Origin: Cyclobacteriaceae bacterium
GTDB lineage: Bacteria > Bacteroidota > Bacteroidia > Cytophagales > Cyclobacteriaceae
DNA: 33,750 nt
Assembly: GCA_026989505.1 (NCBI GenBank)
Contig: JALSJF010000013.1
Coordinates: 1 to 33,750, forward strand
Reading direction: 5' to 3'
Part shown: positions 24,886 to 32,460 of the stretch, piece after piece
Position numbering within the stretch: the stretch's first letter is position 1
Layout of the letters: each line of letters begins with the position of its first letter
Translations under genes and position numbers: made by a program
The notes under the pieces: generated by a model
Database searches by the model: none
Told to the model about the DNA's origin: nothing
Seen by the model: only the letters and a program-made list of their open reading frames with translations

Positions 24886-25737
24886 GTGAAAAAAATTCTT
24901 ATTCCTACCGATTTTTCTGACGAAGCCCAGAATGCGGCTGAACTTGGCCGTTTGCTGGCGTTAAAATATAAGGCCGAACTGGTCTTTCTGCACTCCATTG
25001 AAGTAACCAGTGCCGAAACCATTAATGCCAGTGGCGGGCCCTCTAACTTCGATTCTTTTGCCGATTCTATGCTGGTGCATGAGTCGATCAACCGCGCCAA
25101 CGAAGAAATGCACCGCCTGCTTGAAGTGAGTTCGTTTCAGGGCATTCAGGTTTCGCAACTGATAAAGCTGGGCAGCCCCTTTGGCCATATCAACGATGCC
25201 GTGGAAGAAGAGGGGGTGGATTTTATTGTCATGGGCACCAAGGGGGCCAGTGGCCTGAGCGAAGTACTCATCGGCTCCAATGCTGAAAAAGTGGTGCGTA
25301 GGGCCAAATGTCCGGTGTTGTCGGTAAAAGACAAGGTAAATGAGGACGTGTTTAAATCAATCGTTTATGCCACCGAAATGGGTGATAACGAAGACAACGT
25401 GGTGGCTGCCATTAAGGATATTCAACATGCTTATGGCTCAAAAATCCATGTGGTGTGGATAAATACCCCCAATAACTTTAAACCTGACCGGATTACCAAG
25501 GCCATGTTACGCGAGTTTGCCGCCAAACATAAGTTGGCAGGTTACGATGTGCATGTGTTTAACGATGTGATTGAAGAAGATGGTATCCGCCATTTTGCCG
25601 ATGAGGTAAATGCCGGTATGATTGTCATGGGTACCTCATCACACACCGGCCTCAGCCGCATTATCCGCGGCAGCATTGCCGAAGATATGGTTAATCACGC
25701 CAAGCGGCCGGTGTTAACGGTATCGATGAAGTATTGA
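24886..25737 (+). CDS. Tandem universal stress protein (UspA family)
   Basis: The 283-residue protein has two Usp domains (about 1-145 and 150-283). The first starts KKILIPTDFSDEAQNAAELG and carries the ATP-binding motif MGTKGASGLSEVLIGSNAEK. The second has MGTSSHTGLSRIIRGSIAED. Both glycine-rich loops are intact, so nucleotide binding by both halves is likely. It starts with GTG at 24886. The only promoter hint is TATCTTG at 24856, one base short of the consensus. The SUI1/YciH gene starts 3 bases after its stop. Usp proteins respond to starvation and stress, but the trigger here is unknown. Confidence 0.93.
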   Translation: MKKILIPTDFSDEAQNAAELGRLLALKYKAELVFLHSIEVTSAETINASGGPSNFDSFADSMLVHESINRANEEMHRLLEVSSFQGIQVSQLIKLGSPFGHINDAVEEEGVDFIVMGTKGASGLSEVLIGSNAEKVVRRAKCPVLSVKDKVNEDVFKSIVYATEMGDNEDNVVAAIKDIQHAYGSKIHVVWINTPNNFKPDRITKAMLREFAAKHKLAGYDVHVFNDVIEEDGIRHFADEVNAGMIVMGTSSHTGLSRIIRGSIAEDMVNHAKRPVLTVSMKY

Positions 25738-25740
25738 GCC

Positions 25741-26085
25741 ATGGCCCGTAAACCGCAAAATGACTGGAAAGACCGCCTCGGGGTGGTTTATTCTACCCAC
25801 GATGATTTTGCCTATGAGTATGCTGGCGAAGAAGGGCCGGAAACGTTACCGCCCGGGCAGCAAAACCTGCGGGTAACACTCGATAAAAAACAACGGGGTG
25901 GCAAGCAGGTTACCCTGGTTACCGGGTTTACCGGTACGGCCGCAGACCTGAAGGCCCTGGGAAAAATGCTCAAATCCAAATGCGGGGTAGGGGGAGCGGC
26001 CAAAGCGGGGGAGATTATCATCCAGGGGGATTTCAGGGAAAGGGTGAAGGAACTGCTTGCCGGGGAAGGTTACAGGGTGCGCTGA
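25741..26085 (+). CDS. SUI1/YciH family translation initiation factor-like protein
   Basis: The 114-residue protein has a SUI1/eIF1-like domain. The core is NLRVTLDKKQRGGKQVTLVT (about 42-61), with GFTGTAADLKALGKMLKSKC and a final GEIIIQGDFRERVKELLAGE. Bacterial YciH can act in initiation-codon fidelity or translational repression in stress; which holds here is not shown. The pairing with the universal stress protein (3-base gap) and the position before prfB fit a translational stress role. Confidence 0.9.
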   Translation: MARKPQNDWKDRLGVVYSTHDDFAYEYAGEEGPETLPPGQQNLRVTLDKKQRGGKQVTLVTGFTGTAADLKALGKMLKSKCGVGGAAKAGEIIIQGDFRERVKELLAGEGYRVR

Positions 26086-26119
26086 GGGTTACCCCGCTCA
26101 GCAGGTTTTTGTGCCGATA

Positions 26120-26150
26120 TTGGTCTCTTTTGTTGCTTATCATAGCTTGT
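26120..26150 (+). promoter_or_regulatory. Possible promoter upstream of prfB
   Basis: TTG at 26120-26122, a 20-base spacer and TAGCTTGT at 26143-26150 resemble the Bacteroidota pattern with one mismatch in the -7 box. It lies 39 bases before the prfB ATG. Confidence 0.4.
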
Positions 26151-26189
26151 TTACTGACATTTGCCGGCAGTAATTGACGATAATTCCCT

Positions 26190-27294
26190 ATGACTACCGA
26201 CCAACTGAAAGCCCTAAAAGCCCGCATTGCTGCCTTGCGGGACTACCTTTGACTACGATACCAAAAGCAAGGAAATAGCAGAGTTAGAGCTGGTCTCCGC
26301 TCAGCCCGGCTTCTGGGAGAATCCCAAAGAGGCTGAAGCCCTATTGCAGGAGATCAGGTCGAAAAAAATCTGGACAGACAGCTTTGCCACCGTGCAGGAA
26401 GGCCTGGACGACCTGGAAACCTTGCACGAATTTCTGGAAGCGGGCGAAGGCGATGCGCAGGAAGTAGAGCAGGTGTACCTCTCCCTGCAACAAAAGGTGG
26501 CCGACCTGGAATTTAAACGGATGCTCAGCAACGAGGAGGACCAGCTTGGCGCTATGCTGGAGATTAACCCCGGGGCCGGGGGCACCGAAAGCCAGGATTG
26601 GGCCGAGATGCTGATGCGCATGTATATCATGTGGGGGGAGAAGCAGGGGTTTACGGTGAAGAAAGTAAACTATCAGCCGGGCGAAACGGCCGGCATTAAA
26701 TCGGCTACGCTGGAGTTTGACGGCCCCTTCGCCTATGGTTACCTGAAAGCCGAAACAGGGGTCCACCGGCTGGTGCGTATCTCCCCTTTCGATTCCGGGG
26801 CCAGGCGCCATACTTCTTTTGCCTCAGTGTATGCCTACCCCGTTGTGGATGATAGTATTACCATCGATATCAACCAGGCTTATGTGCGCTTCGATACCTT
26901 TCGCTCGGGCGGGGCGGGCGGCCAGAATGTGAATAAGGTGGAAACAGCAGTGCGCCTGCACTACACCCCTCCCGAAATTGAGCCCCCCGGCATTATTGTG
27001 GAGTGCCAGGAAGAACGGTCACAACTAAAGAATAAAGAAAAAGCCCTGAAAATGCTTAAATCAAGGCTTTATCAGCTCGAAATTGCCAGGCGTAACGAGG
27101 CCCGCGATGAGGTAGAAAGCAATAAAATGAGAATCGATTTTGGCTCGCAGATCAGAAATTACGTGCTACACCCCTATAAGCTGGTGAAGGATGCCCGTAC
27201 CGGCACCGAACGCAGCGATGTGCAGAATGTACTGGATGGCGACCTGATGGATTTCATCAAAGCTTACCTGATGCAGGAGAGCAAAGAAAGTTAA
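26190..27294 (+). CDS. prfB: Peptide chain release factor 2 (programmed +1 frameshift)
   Basis: RF2 recognises UGA and UAA. The gene is in two frames. A first frame from the ATG at 26190 encodes 20 residues (MTTDQLKALKARIAALRDYL) and meets TGA at 26250-26252. A +1 shift then continues at GAC (26251) for 347 codons to 27294, giving 367 residues. The RF2-specific SPF tripeptide is in VRISPFDSGARRHTSF, and GGQ is in RSGGAGGQNVNKVETAV, which also identifies the peptidyl-tRNA hydrolysis site. The N-terminal coiled region (DYDTKSKEIAELELVSAQPG) starts at the shift. An apparent TTG start at 26227 in the second frame is an artefact. The MFS gene starts 51 bases after the stop. Confidence 0.97.
26247..26253 (+). 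promoter_or_regulatory. RF2 autoregulatory +1 frameshift site
   Basis: The heptamer CTTTGAC matches the classical E. coli prfB slippery site. When RF2 is scarce the UGA is slow and the ribosome slips forward one base. In E. coli an AGGGGG Shine-Dalgarno element precedes it by three bases; here only CGGGAC is found, with the GGG two bases further away, consistent with reduced Shine-Dalgarno use in Bacteroidota. Confidence 0.95.
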
Positions 27295-27345
27295 GGCCAT
27301 GATGCAGCCCGGAGAGACCCCCACCGTGCCTAACCACCCCTGCCG

Positions 27346-28524
27346 ATGAAAAAGACCGGTGGTTTCACCCTGCAATTCTGGCTGCTTTGCCTGAGCTCCT
27401 TTTTGTTTTTCTCGAGCTTCAATATGATGATCCCCGAACTGCCGGATTTTCTTACCGGCCTGGGCGGGGCGGAGTATAAAGGGTATATTATCTCGTTGTT
27501 TACCTTAAGTGCCGCTATCAGCCGGCCGTTCAGCGGCCGCCTGGCCGATACCATCGGCCGTATCCCGGTAATGGTGATCGGGGCCGGGGTATGTTTTATC
27601 ATGGGGTTTATCTACCCCGCTGTCGGCTCGGTGACGGCCTTCCTGCTGCTCCGCTTTTTTCATGGCTTCTCTACCGGTTTTAAGCCTACCGGCACCTCTG
27701 CCTACGTAGCCGATATTGTGCCGGTAGAACGCAGGGGCGAGGCCATGGGCATGCTGGGCGTGTTCGGCAGCCTCGGTATTGCGGCCGGCCCGGCCGTGGG
27801 CGGCATCATTGCCACGGCTATCTCGCAAAATGCCATGTTCTATACCTCCTCCGTTTTCGCTATCATGTCGGTTATTATTTTACTCGGCATGACCGAAACC
27901 GTAGCAGTAAAACGCCCTTTTACCCCATCGTTGTTGGTTATTCCCCTCAACGAGGTTTTTGAGCCACGGGTGCTGGGCCCCTCGGTAGTGATGCTCTTGT
28001 CGGCCTATTCTTTTGGGGTGGTGCTCACCATCATTCCCGATTTCAGTGTACACCTCGGCATTATGAACAAAGGCCTGTTTTTTGCCAGCTTTACAGCTTC
28101 CTCCATCCTGGTACGGGTCTTTGCCGGCAAAGTGTCCGACAGGTACGGGCGCATCACGGTATTGCGGGTTTCTACCCTGGCCGTGGTTTTTGCCATGTGG
28201 TTTGTCGGCACCTCCACCGGGCCGGTACATTTTTTTACGGCCGGGGCATTGCTGGGCATCGCGGCCGGCATGAACTCACCCTCAATCTTTGCCTGGACCA
28301 TCGACCTCAGCCACCCCTTGCACCGGGGCCGTGCCATGGCCACTATGTACATTGCCATGGAAATCGGTATCGGTATCGGGGCTCTGCTTTCGGCTTATTT
28401 GTTTGATAATCAGGCAGAAAAAATCCCCCTGGCGTTTAATTCAGGGGCCTTCTTTGCCTTAATTGCCTTTTTATATATTCTTTTGCTCTATAAACCACCC
28501 AAACCTGTTGCCGATGAAGCCTAG
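27346..28524 (+). CDS. Major facilitator superfamily transporter
   Basis: The 392-residue protein has about 12 hydrophobic segments. The MFS motif after helix 2 is RPFSGRLADTIGRIPVMVIG (about 60-80), and FHGFSTGFKPTGTSAYVADI and RRGEAMGMLGVFGSLGIAAG follow in helices 4-5. The second half repeats the motif in GKVSDRYGRITVLRVS. The pattern fits drug:H+ antiporter or sugar-type MFS exporters; the substrate cannot be told. It follows prfB by 51 bases, and its end overlaps the start of the next membrane protein by 11 bases, which suggests coupled translation. Confidence 0.92.
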   Translation: MKKTGGFTLQFWLLCLSSFLFFSSFNMMIPELPDFLTGLGGAEYKGYIISLFTLSAAISRPFSGRLADTIGRIPVMVIGAGVCFIMGFIYPAVGSVTAFLLLRFFHGFSTGFKPTGTSAYVADIVPVERRGEAMGMLGVFGSLGIAAGPAVGGIIATAISQNAMFYTSSVFAIMSVIILLGMTETVAVKRPFTPSLLVIPLNEVFEPRVLGPSVVMLLSAYSFGVVLTIIPDFSVHLGIMNKGLFFASFTASSILVRVFAGKVSDRYGRITVLRVSTLAVVFAMWFVGTSTGPVHFFTAGALLGIAAGMNSPSIFAWTIDLSHPLHRGRAMATMYIAMEIGIGIGALLSAYLFDNQAEKIPLAFNSGAFFALIAFLYILLLYKPPKPVADEA

Positions 28525-29182
28525 AATGTTCACTTTGTTCTTATTTGTTGCGGTGGCTGCCCTGGAGCTGCTGGGCGAAATCTATGGTTGGCGTAACCTG
28601 GTTCTATCCGTTAAGCCGTTGCTGATGCCATCCCTGGCCGCTCATTTTTTCTTTTCGGTCGGCCGTAAGGACAAGCTGGCCTTTTACATGGTCATGGCCT
28701 TATTATTCTCCTGGCTGGGGGATGTATTGCTGATGTTTGTGGAGTTGAACCCCCGGTATTTCCTCTTGGGTTTGCTCGCCTTTCTGCTGGCGCATGTAAT
28801 GTATATGATTATTTTCCGTAGCTCTTCACAGGGTTTTAAACCCCGGCTGATAACCTATGCTACCGGATTTTCTTTGTTCTTGTTCGGCCTCCTCTTGTTA
28901 TTGTTGTTGTGGCCGGGGTTGGGCGGCATGAAGTTACCCGTGGTGGTATATACTGTGGTGATCATTACCATGGGTTTTACAGCCTTGTTCCGGCAGGCGC
29001 CCGGGGCCAGCTATGTGCTGGTAGGGGCCATGTTGTTTATTGGCTCCGATGCCCTGATTGCCGTGCATAAATTTTCCGAACCGGTTGCGGCAGCCCGCTT
29101 CTGGATTATGCTCACCTATATTACGGCCCAGTTCCTGCTTGCTACCGGCATGATAACCTATTTTACCACGACCAAAAGATAA
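28514..29182 (+). CDS. YhhN family membrane protein (lysoplasmalogenase-like)
   Basis: The 222-residue protein starts at the ATG at 28514, inside the end of the MFS gene. It has about seven to eight membrane segments. LAFYMVMALLFSWLGDVLLM (about 50-70) carries the conserved SWLGDxxL element, and LFIGSDALIAVHKF (about 170-185) the second conserved S-D pair of the YhhN/TMEM86 family. Animal TMEM86B hydrolyses lysoplasmalogens; bacterial roles are little known. An upstream start at 28463 lies deep in the MFS gene and is not needed. The gene is convergent with coaD (6-base gap). Confidence 0.87.
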   Translation: MKPRMFTLFLFVAVAALELLGEIYGWRNLVLSVKPLLMPSLAAHFFFSVGRKDKLAFYMVMALLFSWLGDVLLMFVELNPRYFLLGLLAFLLAHVMYMIIFRSSSQGFKPRLITYATGFSLFLFGLLLLLLLWPGLGGMKLPVVVYTVVIITMGFTALFRQAPGASYVLVGAMLFIGSDALIAVHKFSEPVAAARFWIMLTYITAQFLLATGMITYFTTTKR

Positions 29183-29188
29183 CCGGGG

Positions 29189-29659
29189 TTATACCTCCAG
29201 TTTATAAGGAATAAGCTTGGAGATATCGCCCCCATACTGGTGCACCTCGCGGATAATGGTAGAACTGATATGGGCGTATTTTGGCGATGTGATCAGAAAG
29301 ATAGTCTCTAAAGGTTCGGCAAGGTGCATATTTACCTGGGCAATACTGTTTTCATACTCAAAATCGGTAGTGTTGCGCAATCCTCTGAGGATGTAATCGG
29401 CCCGGTGTTTTTTGGCAAACATAGCTGTCAGTTCATTATAGGTTTCTACCGATATGCGGCTATCACCTTTATGCAACTCACGTATTTTGCTAACCATCAG
29501 GTCAACATCAAAATAGCGGTTGCGTTTGGCCGAGTTATAGCCAATGCCAATCACAATCTTATCGAAAATTTGCAACCCCCGCATCACGATATCCTCGTGC
29601 CCTTTGGTGTAGGGGTCAAACGATCCGGGGAATATGGCTATTCTTTCTTTGGCAGGCAT
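29189..29659 (-). CDS. coaD: Phosphopantetheine adenylyltransferase
   Basis: It transfers AMP to 4'-phosphopantetheine in coenzyme A synthesis. The 156 residues are typical. The N-terminus IAIFPGSFDPYTKGHEDIVM has the T-x-G-H nucleotidyltransferase motif. YILRGLRNTTDFEYEN (about 91-106) and the C-terminal ISSTIIREV motif (ISSTxxR) are present. It starts 3 bases after the stop of the DUF3822 gene and is the last gene of a three-gene minus-strand unit. Confidence 0.97.
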   Translation of the reverse strand: MPAKERIAIFPGSFDPYTKGHEDIVMRGLQIFDKIVIGIGYNSAKRNRYFDVDLMVSKIRELHKGDSRISVETYNELTAMFAKKHRADYILRGLRNTTDFEYENSIAQVNMHLAEPLETIFLITSPKYAHISSTIIREVHQYGGDISKLIPYKLEV

Positions 29660-29662
29660 GGG

Positions 29663-30550
29663 CTATTCACACAAATGTACATTGTATAAATCAAAATAGT
29701 GGTGGTCCTGCAATTCGTCAAACATGTAGCCGAACTTTAAAAACTTAGGCCGGTCGCCAAAAGATATATTCTTTATGTACCGGGCAAATTCGTTGTAGTG
29801 TTTCGATTGCTTGCCTACATAGCCCCATAAAACCACATTGGCGGTGCGCTGGTCGCGGTCAAGGCCTTTCAGCACGGTCATAATGTATTTGATGTAATCG
29901 GCAAACTGCTTGATATAAAACTGGTTATAATACTCCAGCTTTTTATCCCGGGAGGTAATTATATGCAGTTTAAAGCGGTCAACATAAATAAAAATACTGT
30001 CATCAGGATAGTTGGGCAGTTGTGCCAGCACCCCTTCGATTAATGAACTCGACTGATGGATATACCCTAACTCCCGGTCGGGGTACAGTGATTCCAGCCA
30101 ATTATAAAGGCGTTTGTTGATGGCAAAAGAATTGACAGCATCCGCTTTCAGGTGCCGGAAATATTTCAACTCATCGTGGGCTTTGTTTACCCGGCAATTA
30201 AACTTCAGGTAATCAAAAAGTTTATCCTTGCTGAATAGCCTAACCGGAACCAGGGCAAATTTATTATTCTTAATGCCAACCTTTACAGATGACCAGAAAC
30301 CGGCTTTCAGCAGGTGGTGGTTGTCAAAGATGTGTTCGTAAACCGCAATCAGGTTGCCGTAAGAGTCAACATTGCCCAGGATGAAGTCCTCAACCAGGAG
30401 GCAGCGGTTATCCCTGTTATCAACGATGCTAACTTGTAAATCACGATTGCCAACGAGAAGATTAAGGGTATAATGATGAAGCTGATCTACATCAAACTTC
30501 TCATCCTTGATCTTCTTTAAGAGTTTGTAGTCTTTGCTGGCTGTCTTCAA
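29663..30550 (-). CDS. DUF3822 family protein
   Basis: The 295-residue protein matches the Bacteroidota-restricted DUF3822 group by its opening FDVDQLHHYTLNLLVGNRDL and YIHQSSSLIEGVLAQLPNYP in the centre. The adjacency to coaD is customary for this family. As far as I recall, a structural-genomics member shows an actin-like ATPase fold, but the role is unknown. It starts with TTG immediately after the stop of the upstream gene (TAG-TTG, no gap), implying coupled translation; no ATG exists nearby. No signal peptide or membrane helix is visible, so it is probably cytoplasmic. Confidence 0.85.
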   Translation of the reverse strand: MKTASKDYKLLKKIKDEKFDVDQLHHYTLNLLVGNRDLQVSIVDNRDNRCLLVEDFILGNVDSYGNLIAVYEHIFDNHHLLKAGFWSSVKVGIKNNKFALVPVRLFSKDKLFDYLKFNCRVNKAHDELKYFRHLKADAVNSFAINKRLYNWLESLYPDRELGYIHQSSSLIEGVLAQLPNYPDDSIFIYVDRFKLHIITSRDKKLEYYNQFYIKQFADYIKYIMTVLKGLDRDQRTANVVLWGYVGKQSKHYNEFARYIKNISFGDRPKFLKFGYMFDELQDHHYFDLYNVHLCE

Positions 30551-31369
30551 CTATTCCCAATTTCCTGCTGTAGTAACTTCTGTCCTGGAACCAAATCGTA
30601 AAGGCTTTTTGTTATTGGCCTCATTTTCTTCGCTACGCGCAGGATTGATCGGGGCAACATCCCGTACTTCAATCACATTTACGGTCAGGCGGTTCCGCTC
30701 AATGCGCTCAGCATAGATTTCAAATTTCCTGGGCGGGTCGGTAAACGGAATGTACGGCAATTCGGCAATATTGGTATTCGGGTCGTACAGTTCTTCCGTG
30801 AGGATAAACAGCAGTTCACCCTTGGTCAGCGGGCTGCCTTCTTTCTTCGGTACAATATCATGCACCCGGCCGGTTTCTTTCGAAACCTGGTTTACCTTTT
30901 TGCCGGTTATATTGTTAACCATTGAGTAAATCTTGGCCCCTTTAATAATGTACTGGCCGTCCGTCACAAAATATTCGCCAAAAGTACCGTCTGCAGCGGC
31001 ATAAACATTGTGTTTCTTTTCAAAGATATATTGCTTAACCGGCACAATTTCAATAGTGTCAATGGTAACTACACTACTGTCGGCACCATAGGCCAGTTCA
31101 ATAACATGTTCCGTTCTTTTGGTAATAGGAAACTGGCCGTGCTCAATAAAATTAATCAGGGTGTCCCAGTTGTTGGTATAAACACCGTAAACAGCCTGGT
31201 AGGCTTTTTCGGCATCGCGGATAAGCTTAAGTTTTTCAATAATAATAGCTTCCGACTCCTTGATTTTCTTTTCTTCGTCAATAGCGGTTTTTATACTGTT
31301 AACCAGGAAATACCCCAGGCCCAGGGCAATAACCAGGAATACGGTGGACCAAATACGTGTAGTTTTCAT
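30551..31369 (-). CDS. Membrane-anchored protein of unknown function, pilin-like N-terminus
   Basis: The 272-residue protein has a single N-terminal membrane helix (about 6-24, IWSTVFLVIALGLGYFLVNS), followed by a charged amphipathic helix (AIDEEKKIKESEAIIIEKLK). Next comes RDAEKAYQAVYGVYTNNWDT (about 50-70), which resembles the post-helix region of type II secretion/type IV pseudopilins. The C-terminal part is beta-rich (TDPPRKFEIYAERIERNRLT) and ends hydrophilic. No prepilin peptidase site with the usual glycine/phenylalanine is seen, so it is not a classical pilin. It is transcribed with DUF3822 (zero gap) and coaD. I do not recognise a named family. Confidence 0.8.
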   Translation of the reverse strand: MKTTRIWSTVFLVIALGLGYFLVNSIKTAIDEEKKIKESEAIIIEKLKLIRDAEKAYQAVYGVYTNNWDTLINFIEHGQFPITKRTEHVIELAYGADSSVVTIDTIEIVPVKQYIFEKKHNVYAAADGTFGEYFVTDGQYIIKGAKIYSMVNNITGKKVNQVSKETGRVHDIVPKKEGSPLTKGELLFILTEELYDPNTNIAELPYIPFTDPPRKFEIYAERIERNRLTVNVIEVRDVAPINPARSEENEANNKKPLRFGSRTEVTTAGNWE

Positions 31370-31454
31370 AAAAGCTAATTTTTTGCAAGTATATGAATTT
31401 TAATATGTAAAACATAGCCCTAAACAACTCAATTATTGTGTAAACAGGGCCCTG

Positions 31455-31487
31455 CGGGCGAAAAATTCCACTGATTTTTCCGGGTTA
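31455..31487 (-). repeat. Dispersed palindromic repeat, copy B
   Basis: Read on the minus strand it starts TAACCCG and ends GGAATTTTTCGCCCG, like copy A at 2554-2586 (29 of 33 positions equal). Its first three bases are the stop codon of the NUDIX gene. A hairpin pairs GAAAAAT/ATTTTTC. It may serve as that gene's terminator as well as being a dispersed repeat. Confidence 0.6.
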
Positions 31488-31949
31488 GGTTAAATGTCCC
31501 CGTTTCGCCAAAAGTTCTATTGGATTATTACAACTTTTCAACATGTGGTGCCGTTGCTGGCCGGGGATTTGCGCCAGTTTCTTTTGGTCAAAAAAATCCA
31601 GCGCCAGGATAATCTGCCTGTCCGGCAGTTCCGGGTCGTGGCCGGCTGCTATTGTACCGGTATAGGATTCGATCTTATAAAACAGCTCAATTGCGTGCAG
31701 GGGCTGCTGGAGGTATTCGGTTAAAAAGAGAAAGGGCCCCGGTTTTACCGTTAGCGATGTCTCTTCTTTAAACTCCCTGACCAGGGTTTGGGCTATGGTT
31801 TCCCCGGCCTCAACCGCCCCTCCGGGAGGCGCCCATAACACGCGGCCGTCAATAATATGTTTTACCAGCAAGAGCGCTTCGCCCCGGTAGCATAGGCCGC
31901 AGGCCCTGACCCTTACTTTATGGCCAAAAAAATCTTTTGTTGATTTCAT
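31485..31949 (-). CDS. NUDIX hydrolase
   Basis: The 154-residue protein has the Nudix box in GGAVEAGETIAQTLVREFKE plus ETSL, following G-x5-E-x7-R-E-x2-E-E with the last usual glycine replaced by serine. It cleaves a nucleoside diphosphate linked to another group. The opening FGHKVRVRACGLCYRGEALL and the region LFLTEYLQQPLHAIELFYKI resemble ADP-ribose/mutT-like members, but the substrate is not defined. Start ATG at 31949. It is divergent from the thioesterase, and its stop coincides with repeat copy B. Confidence 0.9.
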   Translation of the reverse strand: MKSTKDFFGHKVRVRACGLCYRGEALLLVKHIIDGRVLWAPPGGAVEAGETIAQTLVREFKEETSLTVKPGPFLFLTEYLQQPLHAIELFYKIESYTGTIAAGHDPELPDRQIILALDFFDQKKLAQIPGQQRHHMLKSCNNPIELLAKRGHLT

Positions 31950-32009
31950 GGGCAGGAAATTTAAACCATTTTTGATGCCACAAGATTGATTTCCCTAAAT
32001 TACATTGCT

Positions 32010-32438
32010 ATGGTATTGAAACCTAAAAATATACAATTTAAACAGCGTGTGGCACAGCAACTGGAGCGGCAAAACTTTATGCATCACCTTGACTTCAGGT
32101 TACACACCGTTGAAGCCGGCTTTACAGCCGGTGAGCTGGCCGTGCAGCCTATTCATTTTCAACAAGATGGCTTTGTGCATGGTGGGGTTATTGCCACCGT
32201 GGCCGATATTGTGGCCGGTTTTGCTGCCTATACCCTGGTCGATAGCCGGCAGCATGTGGTTACCGGTGAAATCAAGATAAGTTACTTTAGTAAGGGGGAT
32301 GGTGATACCCTGATTGCCAAAGGCCGGGTAATAAAACCGGGGAAACGCCTTAATTTTTGCGAGGCGGAGGTGTTTTCGGTAAAAGATGGCCGGGAAACCC
32401 TTATTGCCAAAGCTTCTACCACCATGATTACCCTCTGA
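32010..32438 (+). CDS. PaaI-type hotdog thioesterase
   Basis: The 142-residue protein has the hotdog fold signature FQQDGFVHGGVIATVADIVA (HGG motif; the usual catalytic Asp/Glu is in the following helix) and ends RETLIAKASTTMITL. These enzymes hydrolyse acyl-CoA thioesters, such as hydroxyphenylacetyl-CoA in the PaaI case. The ATG at 32010 is chosen over a TTG at 31986 because it gives the expected N-terminus. The helicase gene follows within about 22 bases in the same direction. Confidence 0.88.
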   Translation: MVLKPKNIQFKQRVAQQLERQNFMHHLDFRLHTVEAGFTAGELAVQPIHFQQDGFVHGGVIATVADIVAGFAAYTLVDSRQHVVTGEIKISYFSKGDGDTLIAKGRVIKPGKRLNFCEAEVFSVKDGRETLIAKASTTMITL

Positions 32439-32460
32439 TTTGCCCAGGCCATCTGCCATA

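Noticed and set aside
26227-27294. prfB as a gene starting with TTG at 26227, or as a frameshifted pseudogene
   Set aside because: The CTTTGAC site with a 20-codon ATG-initiated leader is the known RF2 programmed frameshift, so neither reading is needed.
28463-28513. Upstream start of the YhhN protein inside the MFS gene
   Set aside because: The added residues are antagonistic to the family N-terminus and would require a 62-base overlap; the ATG at 28514 suffices.
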